64,000 bases of DNA from NCBI GenBank assembly GCA_037954665.1, contig JBBMOL010000193.1, positions 744,001 to 808,000 on the forward strand, given 5' to 3'. The stretch comes from Laguncularia racemosa. Lineage: Eukaryota > Streptophyta > Magnoliopsida > Myrtales > Combretaceae. Below, piece after piece: positions 12,201 to 22,714 of the stretch; within the stretch, counting starts at the first letter, position 1; each line of letters opens with the position of its first letter. The notes under the pieces are model-generated. The model searched no databases, had not been told where the DNA came from, and was given only the letters and a program-made list of their open reading frames with translations. Both the position numbers and the translations under genes were made by a program.

Positions 12201-14240
12201 TCGCGCAGACTGGAACGAAGAGGTACATTTTTTGGCCTTTGGTTTTTTCAATGAAATTCATCTATTGTTTCTGTAGAGAGTCTAGTGAGAATATAGATTT
12301 AAATAATAATAACAAGATTGGCCTCATGAATTTTCTTAGTGTTTATTCTTCTTAATTCTCTATTAATTTTTACGATTTGAAAGCATAAGGAACAATGAGT
12401 GCTTGTGGTTCAATAGAAAATTAGATGCAATGAAATCTTATTAATATATGAAATAAACCAACAATAACAAAAGTAGTTAAATACTTATTACCCAGGTGTT
12501 ATGAACAATAAAACTTAATGTCTTAGCTATTTATCAGAAGTAAATCCCTCATAGATATCAATTTGCATAATTTGAAAACTCTAAACACTGGATATTGGAA
12601 AGATACAAACACTTAAATCACGTTTATTTAATATCATCATGTTAAGCAAAGATATAACATTGAAAATTAGAGATGGGTATAATTCGATCTTTTCTCCAAA
12701 TCAAACCAAACTATAAAAACATTATTCGTTTTTCTATAACTTTAAAACAAATCGTATGGCTTGGATTAGATTTTTTTCAAACATAAAATTTTAGTTTGGT
12801 TTGATTCGGTTTACTAATTAAATTATATTTTGTAATGTAGAAAAATATATTTACATGTTATTTAATTTTATGTAAAAGATATTAGATTTATTCAATAATA
12901 ATAAGTATTGGCATAATAAAAACTGTTGATAAAATCAATTATTTATATATATATCTCTATTAACAACTGATTTTATTCATAAAATAACTTATACCGTAAA
13001 CTTTGAGTCAATAAATATATACTTTATAAATTATGATCATACAAGTTTAAATATGTTATATCCTAATAAATATAAATTAAAAATTTTTTAAATGTTATAT
13101 TACAATAAAAAAATTACTTATAATTAAAATATTATTATTTAAAAAAAAACAGTTTGATTTGATTTTACTTATTAATTCAATTTATTCCCCTAAACTAATT
13201 ATAAATTTAAAGTTTGGTTCGATTTGAGAATTTTTTTAAATCAAATTATATAAAAAAAAACTGTATTTTTGGATTGATCTGACTTGATTTACCAATTAAT
13301 TGGACTTAGTGGGTTTTTTTTTTTCACCCCAATTGAAAATAACAAATAGAGAGGGATACTGTAATCTGGCCAGTCCCGACCTGATTTGACCAGCGCCAGG
13401 TGGAGTCATGGTCCCTAGTCCTGAAAATCAAGACCTAATCTGTCCAATGGATGGATCCACGGTAGAACCGTCCTGTCCTGGTGTAGGAGCCGCTGCACAA
13501 GTCACTATGGCTTAAGGACCTAAAAGGAACCAGGATCAACCTATGGACCCTTTAGGTCCTTATTCAGGTTTGGACACGTCATCTAGGTCCGGCTCTTAGG
13601 GGGCAGCATGACGATTCTAATGCAAGTCTACTCCACCAGCCCCATATATAATAATAAGCCTCAGACTTTGCAAATGATAATTTTGGATATTTAAATCAAG
13701 AGATAAATCTTTTGTCACGGATGTAAAATATTCAAATGGATTAGGAATCGGGATATAATAAGAAAGGTGTGCAATTGAAGATTTGATTAAGAACTATTCC
13801 TATATCTAGGACATTAATATTTATCTAATCTTATGTCATTCTTTTGGTAAAAAAATAAAAGAAGGAAAAAAATCTTATCTCATTTTTAAATTTGGAATAA
13901 CATGTATAGCTTTATCTTCTTTTTCTTTATTTATTTTTTTTTCTTCAAAGATTTGTTAAAAGTTGAGCAAAGCGATTTTATTCCTTCCAAATCATTATAT
14001 AGATCTCAAAGGATCAGAATTTCCAAAAAATAAATAAATTTAATGTTCACTTTATGGTAAATATATTGGGTGGACATAATTCAAATTACTATAAATATTA
14101 TAAAAATGGGAAAAATATTTTATTTGCAAATTTTCGATGCTTTGAATTTATTAGCTTATGGACTCTGGGGAATTAAACCCTTGAAATTTCAGGTGGAGAA
14201 AACAAAGGCACGTCTGGACAAATGGAAATGCAAGGAGTAA
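6232..14240 (+). CDS. MATE efflux transporter (DTX40/TT12-like), 8 exons
   Basis: Multidrug and toxic compound extrusion family: a polytopic antiporter expected to export secondary metabolites or xenobiotics in exchange for cations, at the vacuolar or plasma membrane. Exons: 6232-6573, 6746-7121, 7224-7479, 8363-8419, 9084-9322, 11783-11901, 12136-12222, 14193-14240. All junctions are GT-AG and keep the frame, giving 507 residues, normal for plant MATEs (about 480-520). Recognisable blocks are LGMGSAVETLCGQAYGA (from residue 115), NFPIQKFLQAQSIVAPSAY, KCKETWTGF, LCLETWYFQ and VRVSNELGAGNP (345-356), followed by a tail ending KARLDKWKCKE. These blocks resemble Arabidopsis DTX40 more than TT12. 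The start at 6232 (MESDQDE) is chosen; an in-frame ATG at 6217 would add five residues. Introns 4, 5 and 7 are long; introns 5 and 7 carry transposon relics. No frameshift or internal stop was seen, so the gene looks intact. The substrate cannot be told from sequence. Confidence 0.92.
10214..11650 (-). mobile_element. Possible decayed LTR-retroelement relic in MATE intron 5
   Basis: Two sites 1183 bp apart share the same junction. The word tgataccaatt/tgatacgaatt is followed by tgttaaggatc, at 10203-10224 and 11386-11407. On the minus strand each reads as an LTR end (...TTAACA) followed by a primer-site-like AATTGGTATCA. Between them, 10930-11390 has higher sequence complexity than ordinary intron DNA. 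The LTR-like flanks match only over short stretches, so this may be a fragment or two related fragments. The host splice sites are unaffected. Confidence 0.35.
12668..13332. mobile_element. hAT-type MITE in MATE intron 7
   Basis: A 665-bp AT-rich element with imperfect terminal inverted repeats (tagagatgggtat at the left; the right end read in reverse is ttggggtgaaaaa). It is flanked by a perfect 8-bp direct repeat ttgaaaat (12660-12667 and 13333-13340), the size expected for hAT elements. Internal 'tttggtttgattcggttt' words are typical of plant hAT-like MITEs. There is no transposase ORF. Confidence 0.75.
13341..13640. other. GC-richer unidentified stretch in MATE intron 7
   Basis: About 300 bp with clearly higher GC than its surroundings and without a usable ORF. 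It begins right after the target duplication of the neighbouring hAT-type MITE. It holds repeated short words such as ggacctaaa and gtccttattcagg. It could be an old repeat or captured DNA; I cannot assign it. Confidence 0.3.
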
Positions 14241-14823
14241 TCTATTTTAAAGAGCTACTTGCTATGTTACATGTTTTGAATATTCATGGCTATTAGAAAC
14301 TAAATCCTTTTCTGTTCATGTATTGCTAGGAAGTTAAAAGCGGGATGCTCGACCCAAAAGCAAGAAATCTATTAAAATAATATAATTTTTTTAAGAATAA
14401 TTATAAATTTTATTAAAAATGAATTTTTTTATTTTTTTATTGAATTGTCTATATTTACCGGCAATAATCGTAGATGTTAAAAAAAAAATGTAAAGAAAAA
14501 CATTACATATGTCAATTAGCAAGTATCATTTAAAGCAAATATTAAGATTAATCATTACAACTTTACTATATCATATCTTAATACATAAGCTCAAACATCA
14601 AAATCATCAAAATAATTAATTTCAAAGGTGTTCATTAGTTTATCTAGAAATCATTTAAAAATCCTAAAGGTGTTCTTGCATACCTTCCTTTCCATTCCTA
14701 TCTTAATCTCCCGATAGTCGTCGTACACCTCGAATCAATAATTAAGTCATGCTATTTCATATGAAAGTCATCGCCCGTAATCTGTTGGGTTCCATGTAGG
14801 GGATGAAAGCAACACCCACTGAG
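14241..14823. other. Region downstream of the MATE gene
   Basis: This holds the presumed 3' UTR of the MATE gene followed by AT-rich DNA. No gene or RNA was recognised. A specific polyadenylation signal cannot be chosen because A/T-rich AATAAA-like words are frequent. Confidence 0.4.
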
Positions 14824-14831
14824 CACTTAGC

Positions 14832-15744
14832 AAGGGACCGACACAGACTTGATGAAGTAAAGGGTCGAGTTTATTATATTTTAGTCAATCTTAGGATAAC
14901 TTATGTGTATCTTATAAATATAATTAAATATATTTATAATACTTTATAATGTTTAATAAGGAGGAAATTTTGAATTTTTTTAAAAAATAATTAAGAGTAC
15001 TCGGCCCTCTTTGTAAGACAATAAAAGAATAAATTTTTTGCTTTTTTGTTGTGGCATATATATTAATATTAAAATTTACCAATGAATTTATGAAGAAATA
15101 AAATTAATATATAAAACTTGTTTAATTTTTTTTTAATAAAGATATAACACAATGACATAGATATAAATATACTTCGATTTTTCTAATGATGATTTTACAT
15201 GATTGTATTATTAGCAATACTACAAAAATTATCACTTTTCAATCGGTTTAATAATCCGTATTCATTTACATAGTAATAATTTTGAGAAAAATATATCAAG
15301 TTATATGATTATTACTATTTAATTATACTTTATGCAATAAGATCAAAATATTTATAGTATTGACGATATAATTATTATTTTTGTGTGTTCTTATTTAATG
15401 AATAGTAACTCAAGAAAATTTAGGAAGTTAACTATGATTTTATAATAAATAAAATTTAATATTGTTCATTATTGTAGAAAAAAACTTGAGAGAAAATATC
15501 ATTTAAATAAGATAAGAATAATTGTAGTAAGGTAAAATAACATTCAAATCCATCCCCTTACAAACTCATATATTTACCAATTAGCTACATCTAATAATAT
15601 ATTATATATTGCTCTTAAAATGTAAAAATAATATATGTATTTTTTTTTTCATTTTTCTTAATAAATTTCTATAAATAATTTTTTTTTTTTTTTTGAGAAC
15701 TTGAGGAGCCGGGGCCCCATTGACCTTTCCTCGAGCCGCCCCTG
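14832..15744. mobile_element. Candidate hAT-like non-autonomous element
   Basis: The right end is a GC-rich block (15700-15744) that reads CAGGGGCGGCTCGAGG on the minus strand, a typical plant hAT terminus. The following 8 bases, cacttaac, match cacttagc at 14824-14831 in seven of eight positions. The proposed left terminus (aagggaccgac) pairs only weakly with the right one and the interior is plain AT-rich DNA, so the left border is uncertain. Confidence 0.3.
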
Positions 15745-15752
15745 CACTTAAC

Positions 15753-17105
15753 CTAAAGTCAAATTCCATTTATGAATCATTCCCCTCCAAGTTTTCAATC
15801 GACTCCAAAAGTTGGTAGTCGATCCATAGGTCCATGCTTTCTTCTTGGCGTATCCGGACTAGCCCATTGTACAGCCCTATTAGCTTATTATGAAAAACAA
15901 AAGGAAAAAAAAAATGGTTTATTCGATTTATTTATGAAACATCTTTATGTTTATATAAATTCAGCAAATTAAATTGGAAATTGATTTTATATTCAAGACC
16001 AACATTCTCAATAAATTATTTTTCTACAGAATAAATATATATATATATATATATTCATTTGTTATAATTTGTTAAATTAATGTATGAATTTTTACAGTGG
16101 AGGTTGCTTGCATTCATTCTATACTAAGCTAAGGCTAAGCCACAAGCTTTTATGAATCTAGGAAGAAGCATTGCATGGCACCAGGGAATTTTTTCAGCCC
16201 CTTATGAGATCCTCTTCTAGCAATAAGAAAACGTGATCACATGAAGCTAAATAGCCCTAGAAGGCTAATCTCGTACCCTGCCGCATATTAGGTGAGTGGT
16301 GCTCGAAATTACCTTCCCCATATTAGGGACAAAAGTCCTATATCCTATCATCTATCTCTACTCTATTGCTTCATTCTAATGGCTACGGTAGGTTGGTCAA
16401 CAACTCACATAACCAACCCTACCTTAAAAGGAGAAGTCATGCGTAATGCAATTCAAATAACATAGAACAAGTAACCCATGTTTTGTAGGGCTAATATATG
16501 ATCAAGTGTTGGCATGAATAGCAATTATAGATATACTACTTTAAACTAGTAAGCAATGCATCAACCAAACATCTAGAAGGAAGGAACCATAGGGTAAATT
16601 TACTCACCTGATATGCCAAGTAATTACCTTAACCTTGGATTAGAATTTGATCTTGATCACTTAGAAAAGTGAAACAATTAGAACTCCAAGTTATGAAAGT
16701 AGTTAATTATACTAAATAGGTATAGCTAACCCTTTATTTTTGTTTAATTGATCACTCCTCAAAAAGTGAGTCTTGAAAAACTCCTCTTACTTAGTTAATT
16801 GACTCAAGTTTGACTTACCTCAAGTTTGATCCATTGAATTTGAAATAAGGGCAACATTCTTAGCAATTTGAAAAACTTACCCCAAACAAATCCTTTATTT
16901 GGTAAAATGATAGGGAAAGGGAAATAAGGTAAGCAGAGTGAAATGAAGGGATAATATATCTTTTTTTAAGTTTAATTAATGCAAATGAGAGTACAAGTGG
17001 AGAAGGAAAATAGTAAATTATCTTAATCAACACCCTCTATTATAATGCATTATTTTGTTTTATTATATATTGAGGATAATTTAATAACTTTAAACAACTA
17101 CACAC
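15753..17105. other. Gene-free region with one unassigned complex stretch
   Basis: No gene was recognised. A 66-codon open frame at 15772-15972 has no recognisable domain. The stretch 16100-16620 has mixed base composition and resembles decayed LTR or other repeat DNA more than an exon. A (TA)n tract lies near 16025-16055. Confidence 0.4.
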
Positions 17106-17600
17106 AATTTTCCCAAATTTTATTTCAATTTTGAGGATTAAAGGAATTCTCAATCCTTCAACTTTCAATTTTGAATAATTAGGTGTCTAAACTTTCATTT
17201 TTAGCAATTTAGTATCTATACTTTCAAAGATTGGTTGTTTATGTGTCTGCATTATAAATTGACATTAATTTTGCCGATGTCATTAGTCACATGTTAATTT
17301 TTCACACATGACACCCCCTAATTGATCAATATAATTATTTTAAATGAACAATATAATATTAACAAATAAAATTAATACAAATTTAAATTTTTTTGAAAAA
17401 TAGAAAAATTTGTAAAAATTAAAAAAAATGAAAAATGAAAAAAAACTCCAACTGTAATAATTAGTTTCATTAAATATTATATTTATATATTATTAAAAAT
17501 AATTAATAAAAAATTAACATGTGAGTATTGACATTAGTAAAATTAATATTTGTTTATAACATAAACATTTAAACGGCTAGCAATTTAGAGGAGAGGTTTT
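17106..17600. mobile_element. Foldback MITE-like element
   Basis: An inverted pair of about 70 bp: the left arm runs from gtttatgtgtctgc (about 17228) through cacatgttaattttt (about 17300), and the right arm from aaaaattaacatgtga (about 17510) through aaacggctag (about 17580). The loop is AT-rich. Left-flanking words such as 'ccttcaactttcaatttt' are of the kind found at termini of plant Mutator-like MITEs. Exact ends and target duplication were not resolved. Confidence 0.45.
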
Positions 17601-20600
17601 ACATTGAAAAGATGGAAAATCTCTCCTAAATTCTTGTACTTTCCCTTTTACATTTGGCTTACCAAACAAATCATTTCTCTCAACTTCCCTCCATACCCCC
17701 TTACTTCCCTCCTCTTCTCTCCATAATAAACAAAATTATAGTATAGCCCACCAAGCCACACAAGAACTTATAGCTTAATTTCACATCACAATTTAAGATA
17801 TTCATAAGATCAATTTTTCAATTTATGAGTTCTAAATCACGTAACTTAGATCAAATTTATAAATTTTCCTAGTAATTCATTTAATCAACAATCTATTGTA
17901 AGAATTGAAATTAAATACAGATTTGGCATTTTTTTTTTTCCAAATTAACATAGGGTAAGGTTAGGGTTTAGAGTTAAAGTTTCATCTCAAGGATTAAATA
18001 AGATGTTACATGGCTGAAATTTTTAAGATATTCTTGTTTTACAAAAATGTAAAATTGAAATTGAAATTAAAAAGAGTTTTAGTTTAAGGGCACAATTGGA
18101 ATTTAACATCACCACAAGCGATCACTTCCAAGGTAGCATTTGAATTGCAATACTAAATAGTGCAAAGAGTACTGGAAAGTATAAAATAATAAAAACAGAA
18201 CAATATAACTCTTTTTTACTATGTTTAGTGTGCATTGTACTAGATAAATATTTTTATGATGTCCATTATTTGAATAGACAAAATACTACACGAAACATAA
18301 TAAACAAAATACTTTATAAGGATTTTTGTGTTTTTGTCTAGTGAATTTGATTTTTGTGCTATATTTTAGATGGTACAAAATATAAGCATTTTGAATAGTA
18401 CTTTATAATCATTTTTGTCCAATAACTAAGAAAATATACAAATCAAATAAGGGATAAAATGTTTTGTTTAGTGTAGTACCTATAAATTTATGACTACTAA
18501 ATGATAGCCAAAAGTAAATCATAATACAAGACTTAAGGTCCCACCCATTTATAGTATTCATGATATGTTTAAAGTTTGTTCCCATCATATGGTAGGGTTT
18601 CATATGTCGTTCAATTTCTCATTAATATTTTATTAAAAATAATTAATATATTTTATTTCACTCATTATGAGTCGAAAACAAGTTTTCATGTTAATTATAT
18701 TTATATTCAATTATGGTGTTACATGTATTTAAATAATTAAACAAATAATTAAATGTGATCTTATATATATACCTTAAACTTTATAAATATAAGTAAACCA
18801 TGATAGAAAGCAATAATTAAATGTAAAAGGCAAAAGGAAAATATTGGATAGTTAAAAAGATAATCTATATTAAATTAATTAACAATAAAGACAAAAAAGA
18901 ACGATAAACATGGAATCTAATTAACTAACAAATCATTCATTTCTTTTTCTTTTTTTTTTTTTGAATAACTTTTTACTGTTTAGTATACATACACACAATC
19001 ATACATACATTCATAGAAAATACATATAGGATCCTATATGGTGGAAAAGAACTTAACCTAGGTAAGGTCTTGACCTAAGAGATCTTGATAAAAAAAATGT
19101 TAGAAAAATGGATCAAAATCAATACCAAGCATAATCAACCCTTGTGGTTGACCATATTAAACAAGTATTCAACCATTAGACCATTCCTTCCTCTAGCCGA
19201 GGCAAGCTCTTCTTCTTTTGCCTAAATTCCATTAAAAACCTAAATTAATATTTTACCTTAAATCATATCAAATACACCATAGATCGTAAGCTATTAATTA
19301 TGGGAAAAAAAAAGTGTTGGTGAGTAGTTATTCTATTCTGTTTTGGTTAGCTATGTGTGGATAGAATTAGATAAATAATATTACAATAACCATTCCAAAC
19401 AAGCAATCATGGATTAGATATTGTGGCCTATTGTAGGACAAATATTTGGAATAAAGTGGCTTGTCATAGGTGTCGATGTCATCTTAGTTGTGAATACACA
19501 GGTCATTAATATAATCAAATTATGACTAATATCAATTGCAAGATCTAGAATGAACTTGTCGACATGTAATTGTAGTGTTATGGAGCATTACTATGCACAT
19601 GCACAATTGACTTAACTATCAATGATTAATACAAGTGGTAAAACTAATATAAGATGATTTGTTATTGTTGAATTTAAATATCACTAGATATCATAATTTA
19701 TGATAATGCTACATTTACTTGTATCTATTTCCCCACCTTAAATAACTCTTAACTATATTGAGGTATTTAGTTAATACGTCTAAGTTGCATGTGGTTTGAC
19801 ATGCAATCCGCTTGTTGGTTGAGTAACTATTTATCGATTTCATAACTCATCCATATTTCTTTTAGTTACTCGTTTTAAAATATTTCAAGTACTGAAGATT
19901 TGGACAAAAAGAATAGAGAGCACAAGGCTCTTAAGCCTTGCCCATTCATATTAGACGACATTTATGTCAGCAGGGTTCGAAGCAAGAAATAATATATTGT
20001 TATATTAGTTTAATAAATGAAAATAATTGTCCATGTAAGGAAGAAATTTAATGAAGAATAGGTAAGTATAAAGTTTGGATATCTTATTCTTATATATACT
20101 ATTATGTCACTTTTTGTATGCAAAAATAATTTGAAATGGAATGGATTAGAATAAAATCAAAACCATAATAATAAATTCATTCATGTATTTACATACACTA
20201 ATAGAATGGAATGCTTATATAATAGTATTTATAAAACATGACCTTAATTATTAGATATTATAATTAGATTGAAAGTTAAATAAGTAATATAAATTAATGA
20301 TATTTAATGAAAGTGAAATAGAATTGTGATTTTACTCTCTTGAAGACAAAATCATGATTCTCCTTGAAGCCTTTTAAAAGTATAGCCAAACATAAAAGAA
20401 GAAATGGAACCTATAATCATGATTCCATTTAGATCCATTCATGTATACCAAATGTATAATTAGCACCTTACTCTAATTAGTCCATATATGAATTAAGCGA
20501 AAGTAAGAGGATGAATTTTAACATTCAGCACTTGACATAGTAAAACCATGACTTCTAAATAATGGATGGTTTAGACTTTATTTTCTAATAGTAGGCTCAT

Positions 20601-20879
20601 AAAAACACAACTCCAATAATTTTGAAGATAAATTGAAATTTTTTAAAAAATAAACAATGAAACTTTAAACACTAGTTAGGTATTCAAATTGCAATGCTAT
20701 ACAAGAATTTTTCTTGATAAATAAAGATGATAGTTTAGATAAAAAAAAAGCATATCTAGATATTCCAAAATTAGTATAAAAACAAGCTCTAAATGAGGGG
20801 AAACTGACTAAAATAATGCATTTTTTTTAATTTGGGAAATAATATATTTGAAAAAAATATTCTAAAAATAAGTTGCAAA
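17601..20879. other. AT-rich intergenic region
   Basis: A gene-free stretch of about 3.3 kb. The only open frames are short, such as 18409-18603 on the minus strand, and none has a recognisable domain. No repeat with clear borders was found, although poly-T tracts (for example 18945-18961) suggest more decayed insertions. Confidence 0.45.
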
Positions 20880-21715
20880 AGCACGGACCAAGTTCGCACA
20901 TTCAGCAATTTGTATTAAAGGCATATACACAGTTCGAACCTTCAACAATTTGCTTTTTTTTTTTTCATCATTGAAATTTTTTTAATGAAAAATCATATAA
21001 AGAAGATTAAATTTTCTCAAATTAATTTTTTAAATAAAAGTTTACATAAAAAATAACAAAAAAATTTATAATTTTTAAAATTATAAAAATTAATTTAAAT
21101 TTTAGTTAAAAAAAAATCTACACCCCTTTATACTTTATCTTATAATATACCAAAAAAAAAGAAAAAAGAAAAAAACACTGATAGTGATCCAATTTACTTC
21201 TCTAACTTTGAAAAGGTCATAACGTTTTGCTCGTGTGAAGTTACAAAACTCATAATATATATAAAAGAAAAAAGACTAATTTGAATCTATTGTAGCTAAA
21301 TATTAAACTGCGTTATCATTTAATATTTTTATAAGGGTCAAATTGATATAATCTTATAGGTTACTGCTTACCAGCTTGATTAAAAGAGAGAGAGAGATGA
21401 AGTTTTGACATAATAGACTCGGTTTTTTTTTTTCTTTTTCTTTTTTACATATATTATAAGATAAAGCATAAAGAGGTATAAATTTTTTTAATAAATTTTA
21501 AATTAATTTTTATCATTTTTAAATTTGTGAAAATTATTTTTTATTATTCTTTATGTAAACTTTTAATTTAAAAAAATAATTTAAGAAAATTTATTTTTCT
21601 TTACATAACTTTTCATAAAAAAATTCAATGGTAAAAAAAAAGTTAGTAAATTTTTTAAGGCATTAACTATGTACGTGCTTTCAATACAAATTACTGAAAT
21701 GAGTGTCCAACACTG
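20880..21715. repeat. Long inverted repeat (foldback element)
   Basis: Two arms, each roughly 270-330 bp, run from about 20880 to 21160 and from about 21440 to 21715, around a loop of about 270 bp. Inner arm ends: ttataatatacc (left, about 21141-21152) pairs with catatattataagat (right). Outer arm ends: tcagcaatttgtattaaagg pairs with ctttcaatacaaattactga. This structure suggests a Mutator-like MITE or foldback transposon; no coding region lies inside. A (GA)n tract sits in the loop near 21387. Confidence 0.7.
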
Positions 21716-21732
21716 ACGATAAAGGTCGAAGT

Positions 21733-21880
21733 TGCCTGTTTTGATGAAATGAAGTAGCTATTACAATTTATATACGTTTTATTAATGGATTTTGCACAGA
21801 AAAAGTACAGATTTGCGATGGAATAAAATTTTATTATAATTAGTATAGAAATTGAGGCAAATTTGTAACAAAAGTTATCA
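21733..21880 (+). repeat. Single fragment of the 360-bp repeat found upstream of the sucrose transporter gene
   Basis: Contains ggattttgcacagaaaaa, then tggaataaaattttattat and ttagtatagaaattg. These match the same blocks at about 25976-26040 and 26330-26395. It lies next to the decayed sucrose-transporter fragment, so repeat and gene fragment were probably copied together or by the same local rearrangement. Confidence 0.65.
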
Positions 21881-22104
21881 ATAAATAAAAATAAAATAAT
21901 AGTTATCATCAAAATAAAGACAAATTTGCTATGGAAAATAGTAATTAACAATAACTTAATTACGGTTATCATTAAAATAGAGATAGAGTTAGAATGAAAT
22001 ATTTTATTGAAAAATAAATTAGTTGTAATTTACCAAAAAATTCAAAAATAAAAATTGATATATTTTACCATAAAAATTTTGTCTCTAAATTATTTTTGTT
22101 GTAA

Positions 22105-22380
22105 TCCGGTGGCAATAGATGCCGCCACCACTAAGCTCTTCCACATTGGGGTTGGCTTAGCAAGTGGCACCGCCATATGCTATACCTTGATTCTCTATGG
22201 TTCTAGGACTTTGTTGAGTCCTCCTTTTGGAATTAATTGTAATAAAAGAATATATTTCAAGTAATTAGATTATGATAACAATGGATAAAACAGTGATGCA
22301 TCACTAGCTTGGTGGTAAGAAATAAATAGATATAGGTATGCTTTCCATCTTTATATTCTTAATTTGTGTCAATTTCAATT
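22105..22380 (-). pseudogene. Truncated 5' fragment of a sucrose transporter gene
   Basis: Homologous to the first ~28 codons, 5' UTR and proximal upstream DNA of the intact gene (24912-25180). Shared blocks include gataacaatggata and gatgctttccat. Homology to the coding exon stops abruptly at 22105, so the rest of the gene is missing. The position of the start codon (gene plus-strand tccatgg) reads ctatgg here, turning ATG into ATA on the minus strand. Small insertions are present in the leader codons. This is a relic of a local duplication and cannot encode a transporter. Confidence 0.85.
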
Positions 22381-22714
22381 TTGATTTATCTTATGAGACC
22401 ATTATGGTATCAATATCATCTTCCAATTTTTTTCTTTTTTTTATAACTTATACATGGCAATATGTAAAATAGAAAAAAATAATGAAAATTAAGGACATGA
22501 AAATGGATAATATGCATTTTGAAAAAGAATCTCACTATCAACAATCCTGTGTAAATCCATTGGTACTAGAGACACATATCTGGAAAATCGGTCTTTAAAA
22601 GTTTTTTGCAACAAAATTATGACTATTAAAACATAAATTTCTTGTAATAAACACGTAATAAAAGCTGCCATTAATTGCAACCATGTGAATGGCTGGATCC
22701 TGTGGACTGCTTGA

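Noticed and set aside
15772..15972. A 66-codon frame (MNHSPPSFQS...) as a possible small gene or organelle insert
   Set aside because: No recognisable family, no splice partners, Lys-rich low-complexity tail, and it starts just right of a putative transposon end.
19965..19990. cagcagggttcgaagcaa as the T-arm of a tRNA gene
   Set aside because: No acceptor stem, D-arm or anticodon arm could be folded around it; the match is a single short word.
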